A program made the position numbers and the translations under genes. This document shows, piece after piece, positions 33,789 through 39,461 of a stretch of DNA of 39,461 nucleotides. The notes below the pieces were generated by a model. It had not been told where the DNA came from, made no database searches, and was given only the letters and a program-made list of their open reading frames with translations. Source of the stretch: Bacilli bacterium (lineage in GTDB: Bacteria > Bacillota > Bacilli > Bacillales > Amphibacillaceae); the NCBI GenBank assembly GCA_012838505.1, contig DUPD01000025.1:1-39461 (forward strand), read 5' to 3'. Positions within the stretch are counted from its first letter, which is position 1. Every line of letters begins with the position of its first letter.

Positions 33789-36087
33789 CTACTTCTTCCT
33801 CCTTGACCCTTGCATCTTGCTCAATTTGTTCCATTAACCACGTTTTTAATTGTTGGTAATTTGAATAATAAAGCAAATCTTGTTTTTCCTTTTGTCTTAA
33901 ACCCTTTTGATAAAAATTTGATTCTGTTAATTGCCGCTTCTCTACCGAATCATTTAATGAAAAGACTTCATTATCTATTTTAACAAACTTTAGCTCATAA
34001 AACACATTTAAGATAAATTCAATTTTTTCATGACTCCAACCTCTATAGTTGGCAACTTGCTTTTGTTCAAGTTGATGATTATACTTTTTCCGTTTCATTA
34101 AAAAGCCATAAAACCATTTAAAATCATCACGTGAAGGAAAAGCAGTCCAATCCTTTTGTCCATCTAAATTATAGCACGTATAAATATTGTTTGGTTTAAT
34201 TTTCGACAATATTTGTGACAGTTCATTTAATTCATTTGGTAAATCAATTAAGACTAGATCAGTGACTTGCTCTAGATTTTCCAAATCAAGTTGATCTAAT
34301 GGCGTAACTTTTAAATTTGTTTCGAGTAATTGTTTTTGAAAACTAAGACACAAATAATCCTGATCATTTAAGTGTTGTAACTGATTGTGCCAAAATTTCG
34401 AACCACGGTAGTCAAATAATTGGCGATCTTTTACTTGCAAATCTTTCACGAGTAATTGCAACGAGCGCGTGCCGTTCCACTCATTAATTTGCAATTCACC
34501 AACAACTTCAAGTTCGTCATTTGGTGAGATTCTTGGTAAATAATCACCGAGTCCAAATGCAATTGATGAAAGCTTTTGATTATCTTGCTCCAATGCAAAT
34601 TTTAAATGATTTTTTTTAGCACCTATTTGTTTTAATTCCTGTGGCTGACCTGTTAAATGAAAGTACGGTTTAGGGTTTGCCATCCCAAATGGTGACAGTT
34701 GATTGATTTGATTAACTGTTTCAAGTGATAATTGTTCGATATTAAGCGACAATTCAACCTCAAGTTGCTCTTTAAAGTCTTCAGGTTTCAGTTTTTGGCT
34801 CGCTAGCTGATTAAATGATCTTCTCAGTTGATCAACTTGATCAATCTCTGTTGTCAGACCAATTGCTTGAGCATGTCCACCAAATCGAATCATTTGCTCG
34901 TGAATCTCCATCCCATTTTCGAACAGATCAAAAGCAGCAATACTTCGCCCAGATCCTTTTGCAATGCCTTCATCAGGCTTTAGCGTTAAACAAATTGCTG
35001 GGCGTTGATAAGTTCGAACAAGTTTTGACGCAACAATTCCTAACACACCTTCGTTCCAGCCTTCTTTTGCAACGACGATGACTGAATGATTGATGTCTTT
35101 TGTTTGCTCAACGATAGTGATCGCTTCTTCGGCAATTTGACTCACAATTTCTTGGCGTTCTTGATTAATTAAGTTGATTTCAGTCGCTAATGATTGGGCT
35201 TCCTCTGGATCACGAGTTAAGAGTAATTGTACAGCTGGATAGGCACTCTCTAATCGCCCAACCGCATTTAAACGTGGGGCAAGCGCAAACCCAACATGCT
35301 GTTCATCTACTTCGCCATTAATCGAGGCTACTTCTTTTAAGGCACGCAGACCTGGTCGATCAGTTTTTGATAAATGATCGAGACCATGTTTGACTAAAAT
35401 TCGATTTTCATCGATTAGTGGGACTAAGTCGGCAATCGTACCAATCGCGACTAAATCAAGAAATTGGGTAGGGAAATAACCTAATAAAAAATGCGCTAGC
35501 TTAAATGCAACACCAACACCAGCCAACTCTTTAAATGGGTAATCATCTGATACTTTTGGGTGCACAATCGCATGTGCGACTGGTAATTCTTCTTGAACCT
35601 CATGGTGATCCGTAATAATCAGATCAAGACCAAGTTCCTTGGCAGTTTCCGCTGCTTCGAAGGCAGCAATTCCAGTATCGACAGTAATGATTAAACTGAA
35701 TCCTTGATTTTTAGCTTGTCTAAAAGCCTCGGAATTCGGACCATAACCTTCAGTGAAGCGATTAGGAATATAGTAGTCACACATCGCTCCTAACTCATTT
35801 AAGGCTTCAACTAAAATCGTTGTCGCAGTCACACCATCAGCATCGTAATCACCAAACACAAGAATACTTTCTCCCTGTTCAATTGCTTGTTCGATTCTTT
35901 GCTTACTTTCAACTAAACCAGCTAATAACTCTGGTTGATGTATACTAGCTAATTGTGGATTTAAAAATTGTTTAATCGCATTTGCTTCTGTTAAGCCGCG
36001 ATTACGAAGCAACTGATCAATCAGATCAAGCTCCTCAGCTTCACTCTGCTTATATGTAAAATTCCAACTCATTTGACTCTCTAACAT
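33778..36087 (-). CDS. recJ: Single-stranded-DNA exonuclease RecJ
   Basis: This 769-residue 5'-3' exonuclease acts in recombination and mismatch repair. The DHH domain holds [17 protein letters not shown] (about 78), TVDTGI, and the signature [12 protein letters not shown]. The DHHA1 domain carries [10 protein letters not shown] and [10 protein letters not shown]. An OB-fold (about 460-560) follows, and the C-terminal extension of about 200 residues (Bacillales RecJ-C) is poorly conserved. The ATG at 36087 has AGGGG 7 bases upstream, but this site is inside an 11-bp hairpin (see findings). It lies 67 bases after lapA. Confidence 0.96.
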   Translation of the reverse strand: MLESQMSWNFTYKQSEAEELDLIDQLLRNRGLTEANAIKQFLNPQLASIHQPELLAGLVESKQRIEQAIEQGESILVFGDYDADGVTATTILVEALNELGAMCDYYIPNRFTEGYGPNSEAFRQAKNQGFSLIITVDTGIAAFEAAETAKELGLDLIITDHHEVQEELPVAHAIVHPKVSDDYPFKELAGVGVAFKLAHFLLGYFPTQFLDLVAIGTIADLVPLIDENRILVKHGLDHLSKTDRPGLRALKEVASINGEVDEQHVGFALAPRLNAVGRLESAYPAVQLLLTRDPEEAQSLATEINLINQERQEIVSQIAEEAITIVEQTKDINHSVIVVAKEGWNEGVLGIVASKLVRTYQRPAICLTLKPDEGIAKGSGRSIAAFDLFENGMEIHEQMIRFGGHAQAIGLTTEIDQVDQLRRSFNQLASQKLKPEDFKEQLEVELSLNIEQLSLETVNQINQLSPFGMANPKPYFHLTGQPQELKQIGAKKNHLKFALEQDNQKLSSIAFGLGDYLPRISPNDELEVVGELQINEWNGTRSLQLLVKDLQVKDRQLFDYRGSKFWHNQLQHLNDQDYLCLSFQKQLLETNLKVTPLDQLDLENLEQVTDLVLIDLPNELNELSQILSKIKPNNIYTCYNLDGQKDWTAFPSRDDFKWFYGFLMKRKKYNHQLEQKQVANYRGWSHEKIEFILNVFYELKFVKIDNEVFSLNDSVEKRQLTESNFYQKGLRQKEKQDLLYYSNYQQLKTWLMEQIEQDARVKEEEVDGL

Positions 36088-36094
36088 AAATTCA

Positions 36095-36131
36095 CCCCTG
36101 ACTTAACTAGTATACTAAAGTAAGTCAGGGG
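36095..36131 (-). promoter_or_regulatory. Hairpin covering the recJ ribosome binding site
   Basis: On the minus strand, CCCCTGACTTA (36121-36131) pairs perfectly with TAAGTCAGGGG (36095-36105) around a 15-base loop that holds the palindrome TAGTATACTA. The 3' arm includes the AGGGG ribosome site of recJ. No T-run follows, so a terminator role is unlikely. Confidence 0.7.
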
Positions 36132-36154
36132 GTTCAATCATGATAACTAGATAG

Positions 36155-36481
36155 TTATTTATTATTTTGTTCATCAATTAATTCCACTTCAGTAATCTCT
36201 TCAACTTCAGCGTCTGCATGATAGACCTTATTCATCCGCAAGTTTTGATTTTCAGTTTCTAATGCTCGCATTTTCTTACTCAATTTAATAAATTGATAAA
36301 TACTGAAACCACCCGTCATTAAACTACCAAATAACGCCGAACTCAAAATAACTAAAATCAGTGGTGATTCCGTTGTAACAAATAAATAATTCACTTCCAC
36401 AGGAGCAACATTAATAACTGCAAAGACTGCGATAATTAGCGCAAACACTAATGCAGAAATTATATAAATTTGGCTTTTCAT
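36155..36481 (-). CDS. yrvD: LapA-domain membrane protein (YrvD-like)
   Basis: This 108-residue membrane protein has two hydrophobic helices (about residues 5-24, IYIISALVFALIIAVFAVINV, and 39-60, SPLILVILSSALFGSLMTGGF) and a short cytosolic coiled coil (LSKKMRALETENQNL), the plan of lipopolysaccharide-assembly-A (LapA, DUF1049) domain proteins. In Gram-positive bacteria the function is unknown. It lies between secDF and recJ, exactly like B. subtilis yrvD. The ATG at 36481 has TGAGGTGAT upstream; a GTG at 36490 is less likely. The C-terminus is acidic. Confidence 0.88.
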   Translation of the reverse strand: MKSQIYIISALVFALIIAVFAVINVAPVEVNYLFVTTESPLILVILSSALFGSLMTGGFSIYQFIKLSKKMRALETENQNLRMNKVYHADAEVEEITEVELIDEQNNK

Positions 36482-36565
36482 TCCGATCACCTCAATAGCT
36501 TATTTTATGCGATTGATTTTCCCTTAAAACACGACTTAATTATTTCTTCCACAAACTGATCCCGA

Positions 36566-38821
36566 CTAAACTTGTGGCCCTTGGATCCGTTTCTTTTCTT
36601 CATAAACAATCGGCTTTTCTTTAATTGTTTTACCACGCCAAGCGGCCCATAATGGTCCAGCAATGAACATCGAAGAAAACATTCCTGCAACTAAACCGAC
36701 AAGTAAAGCGATTGAAAAGTTTGTAATTGCACTCGCTCCAAAAAACAGGATCAATACGACAGTGAAAATAATCGTTAAACTTGTGTTCACACTTCTAAAG
36801 AACGTTTGCAACAGGCTATCATTAACAATCGTTTTTAATTGTTCATATGAGCGGACGCGTTTTTGTGCCTTCATATTTTCTCGAATTCGATCGAATACAA
36901 CAATCGTCGCATTAATAGAATACCCGATGATCGTTAAAATTGCGGCGATAATCGTTGCGTCAAATTCAATTTGGAAAATACTAAAGACTAAAATCATCAC
37001 GGTCACGTCAAATAATAGTGCCACAATAGCTGTAACCGCAGAATAAAATTCAAATCGAATCGCAATATAAAGAACAATAAAGATTGCTGCAATACCTAAT
37101 GATAATAATGCATTACGAACGAGCTCTCGACCGACTACTGGTGATACGGTACTTGCATTGATTTCAGCGTCATGCTGGTCAGCGAAATGACCGCGCACAT
37201 CCGTAATCACTTCTTGATTGAGTGGCTCACTAAAACGAACAACCGCAATTTCATTTTGATTACCTGAATAGGATAACGAATGATATTCTAGGTTCAACTG
37301 CTCGAATTCATTTTGAATCGTTTCTTCTGACAAGCTTTCAGTAGATGTGATATCAATCCTCGTTCCAGAGGTGAAATCAACACTTAAGTTTAAACCAAAA
37401 ATCAAGAATGACAAAAGACCAACAATAGCTAGTCCAAGACTAACAGAACTATATTTTTTCCAATGATTAACGAAATTAACATGTTTACCAAATATCTTCG
37501 GTGTGACTGGTGATGAATCACTAATCGCTCGAATTGACGATTTTTTCAGACCAAACCATGAATAGCGGTCATTTAAGAAGCGACTTTTCACCCACAGACC
37601 TAATAAAAAGCGAGAAACGAAAACTGATGTAAATAAACTAAGCACAATACTAACAATAAGTAATGTCGCAAAACCTTTTACTGAACTTGTTCCAAAAACA
37701 AATAACACACCGGCAGCGATTAGCGTCGTTAAGTTCGCATCAATAATTGACGTGAGTGAGTTTTTATTCGCTGCTTCAAATGCAGACGTAACACTTTTCC
37801 CTAAAATTAGCTCTTCTTTCATTCGTTCATAGGTGATAATATTGGCATCGACAGCCATTCCAACACCTAGAATTAAAGCTGCAATCCCTGGAAGTGTGAG
37901 CACACCATTCATCCAACCAAAGACGAGAATCACTAAATAAACATATAAGCTTAATGTAATTACGGAAATAAAGCCTGGTAGTCGATAAACAATTATCATA
38001 AAAATAAAGATTAATAAAATGCCAATCGCACCGGCAAAAACAGTTTCATTTAGAGCATCAAGACCAAATTGAGCACTGACAGATGTTGAATACTCTTCAA
38101 TTAAATTAACTGGTAATGAGCCAGCATTTAATATATCTGCTAATTGTTGAGCAGACTGAACAGTGAAATTCCCATCAATTTGAACATTTGTTTCATTAAG
38201 GACTTGACGAATCATTGGCGCTGAAATAAATTTAGGATTACTTTTTTCAGCCTCCACATAAAAGTCATCGCCTTCTTCATAGTCTAACCAAATAACCAAA
38301 ATATTCGGTAAATCTGGGTCTTCTAAAATCGTCCGGGTAACGTCACCAAATTGTTGTCCACTTTTTAATTGTAAGGAAACAATCGCTTGATTTGATGCTG
38401 GGTCATAATCTTGTCTTGCCCCTCCTTCTACTAAATCAGATCCATCTAAATATTCTGTTCCTTCGGTGTCACGAAATGAGAGTCGAGCTGATGTCGCTAA
38501 CAATTCACGTGCTTCCTCTTCATTGTTAATGCCAGCGAGTTGAACGCGGATTCGGTTTGGCTCTTCAATTGTGAAATTCGGTTCGTTCACACCTAATACG
38601 TCGACGCGTTGACGCAGCGATTGAACAGTTGCTTCAAGAACGGTTAAATTAATTTCTTGTTCATCATCAATTGGCTCGACTTCATATAAAATTTCGACGC
38701 CACCTTGTAAATCCAAACCTAATTTTAAGTTTCCCGCTGTATCAAACACGGTTAACCCTATTACAACTGCTAATGTTACTAAAATAATCGCAAAACTAAT
38801 CAAACGATTTTTCTTAATCAT
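36566..38821 (-). CDS. secDF: Protein translocase SecDF (fused)
   Basis: This 751-residue fusion of SecD and SecF is the usual form in bacilli. It uses the proton-motive force to aid late steps of Sec export. About 12 transmembrane helices are expected. The SecD half has KLGLDLQGGVEILYEV near residue 33, GIAALILGVGMAVDANIITYERMKEEL and a large outer loop with the P1 domain. The SecF half starts near residue 455 with VDFTSGTRIDI and FDATIIAAILTIIGYSINATIVVFDRIREN. Essential Asp residues of helix 4 (VDANI) and helix 10 are present. It lies 79 bases after comN. Confidence 0.97.
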   Translation of the reverse strand: MIKKNRLISFAIILVTLAVVIGLTVFDTAGNLKLGLDLQGGVEILYEVEPIDDEQEINLTVLEATVQSLRQRVDVLGVNEPNFTIEEPNRIRVQLAGINNEEEARELLATSARLSFRDTEGTEYLDGSDLVEGGARQDYDPASNQAIVSLQLKSGQQFGDVTRTILEDPDLPNILVIWLDYEEGDDFYVEAEKSNPKFISAPMIRQVLNETNVQIDGNFTVQSAQQLADILNAGSLPVNLIEEYSTSVSAQFGLDALNETVFAGAIGILLIFIFMIIVYRLPGFISVITLSLYVYLVILVFGWMNGVLTLPGIAALILGVGMAVDANIITYERMKEELILGKSVTSAFEAANKNSLTSIIDANLTTLIAAGVLFVFGTSSVKGFATLLIVSIVLSLFTSVFVSRFLLGLWVKSRFLNDRYSWFGLKKSSIRAISDSSPVTPKIFGKHVNFVNHWKKYSSVSLGLAIVGLLSFLIFGLNLSVDFTSGTRIDITSTESLSEETIQNEFEQLNLEYHSLSYSGNQNEIAVVRFSEPLNQEVITDVRGHFADQHDAEINASTVSPVVGRELVRNALLSLGIAAIFIVLYIAIRFEFYSAVTAIVALLFDVTVMILVFSIFQIEFDATIIAAILTIIGYSINATIVVFDRIRENMKAQKRVRSYEQLKTIVNDSLLQTFFRSVNTSLTIIFTVVLILFFGASAITNFSIALLVGLVAGMFSSMFIAGPLWAAWRGKTIKEKPIVYEEKKRIQGPQV

Positions 38822-38900
38822 GATTCTCTTTTCCTCCTAAATGACCGATAAACTCTAAATCATAGCGCTCTCTTTATGTATCAGTATTTTCACTCAACAT

Positions 38901-39182
38901 CTACAGATCGGTAACTGCAGCGATTGATGCCATTAAATCGTCGGATTGGTATGTTTCCATTGTTATATAAGACATATAAAGGTGGCCACTTAGATGAAAC
39001 ACATCCTCAACGACTTCGTGAAGCTTCATGATTTTTTCTTTACGCCAAACTTTAACTAACAGACAGTTCCATACAGTTTCAGCTGTGACATCACCGTAAC
39101 CAAACAGACGGAATTCTTCTGCCTTACTTTCAATCACCCTATGTATTATCGGCTTCCAATCTTCAACGTGTTTTTCAATCAT
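38901..39182 (-). CDS. comN: Post-transcriptional regulator ComN (YrzD family)
   Basis: This 93-residue protein of the ComN family has WKPIIHRVIESKAEEFRLFGYGDVTAETVWNCL and the closing block LHEVVEDVFHLSGHLYMSYITMETYQ. In B. subtilis, ComN controls comE mRNA accumulation and localisation in competence. The ATG at 39182 follows AAGGAGG at a normal distance. Its position before secDF matches B. subtilis, where it is divergent from spoVB; here a spoVB-like start lies upstream. Confidence 0.9.
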   Translation of the reverse strand: MIEKHVEDWKPIIHRVIESKAEEFRLFGYGDVTAETVWNCLLVKVWRKEKIMKLHEVVEDVFHLSGHLYMSYITMETYQSDDLMASIAAVTDL

Positions 39183-39298
39183 GTTATGCCCTCCTTAATT
39201 CAGATAAATGCATCAACTTGTCATGCTTGTACAGTCACTGTGCATATACTCCATTGTATATGAATTTTATAACTTTGAGAAGGTAGGATTTTAGAATT

Positions 39299-39340
39299 AT
39301 GTCAAAGCAATCGTTTTTAAAAGGAACAGTAATTCCCTGA
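39299..39340 (+). pseudogene. Possible spoVB 5' remnant (13 codons, then stop)
   Basis: An ATG at 39299 preceded by GAGAAGGTAGG encodes MSKQSFLKGTVIP and then TGA (39338-39340). The opening closely resembles the N-terminus of SpoVB-type flippases (M-x-K-Q-x-FLKGT). The gene stands divergent from comN, where B. subtilis has spoVB. The remaining 120 bases show no continuing transmembrane coding sequence, apart from a possible LI pair. This suggests that spoVB, needed for spore cortex precursor transport, was mostly deleted or eroded. The ribosome site is 10 bases from the ATG. The stretch 39183-39461 otherwise holds only a weak comN promoter. Confidence 0.5.
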
Positions 39341-39461
39341 ATTATTCATAACTTGATTTTTTACGGTGATTTTGCACATTAAATTGTTAAAGTGAAGTGC
39401 TTTTATGACATTTTGATTTTTACAAGTAGATAAATTCAGTCATTTATTTAATTCTTAATTT

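Noticed and set aside
36505..36690. 61-codon minus-strand frame at the 3' end of secDF, as a separate gene or a frameshifted tail
   Set aside because: It overlaps secDF in another frame, has no ribosome site, and secDF already ends at a natural length and position.

Overview
The window is about 39.5 kb of low-GC DNA from a member of the Firmicutes, most likely the Bacillaceae. The main evidence is gene order. Most genes lie on the minus strand and follow the Bacillus subtilis chromosome segment comN-secDF-yrvD-recJ-apt-relA-dtd-yrvJ-hisS-aspS-[6S RNA]-rarA-cymR-iscS-mnmA-yrrB-recD2-yrrI-alaS-ireB-ruvX-yrzB. Acidic proteins and several damaged genes would fit a halophilic or alkaliphilic, fermentative relative such as Amphibacillus or Halolactibacillus. 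That placement is an inference and cannot be settled from the window.

Layout from left to right. Positions 1-4200 hold the tail of a plus-strand zinc-ribbon gene, then yrzB, ruvX, ireB and alaS, with a T-box leader and consensus promoter before alaS. Positions 4195-7924 hold a methionine ABC importer (metNIQ) under a SAM (S-box) riboswitch, and an acetamidase/formamidase-family gene. A truncated yrrI-type permease lies at 8065-8445, next to recD2. Positions 10.9-16.7 kb form an accessory segment: small membrane proteins, a PspC protein, the TPR gene yrrB, an ECF sigma/anti-sigma pair, two truncated genes (DUF3231 and DUF1456 families), a zinc-ribbon protein, a general-stress flavoprotein-like gene and a lipoprotein. 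Positions 16.7-19.5 kb are the cymR-iscS-mnmA sulfur and tRNA-thiolation cluster. The plus strand then carries rarA and an RsfA-family regulator.

A 6S RNA lies between the RsfA-family gene and aspS, followed by the T-box-controlled hisS-aspS operon and an N-acetylmuramoyl-L-alanine amidase. An insertion at 26.9-30.3 kb carries a GH43 glycosidase with a candidate CcpA site, and pstB-phoU behind a four-repeat PhoP box. After it come dtd, relA, apt, recJ, lapA, secDF and comN. At the right edge, divergent from comN, is what looks like the first 13 codons of spoVB ending at a stop codon, with no recognisable gene body in the remaining 120 bases.

Regulatory RNA and DNA elements dominate the non-coding space: two T-boxes, one S-box, 6S RNA, a PhoP box, a hairpin covering the recJ ribosome binding site, and many intrinsic terminators. 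No tRNA, rRNA, insertion sequence, phage module or CRISPR array was seen. I found no clearly undescribed multi-gene system. The most informative signals are gene-decay scars at otherwise conserved positions and the unusual regulatory arrangements listed as findings.
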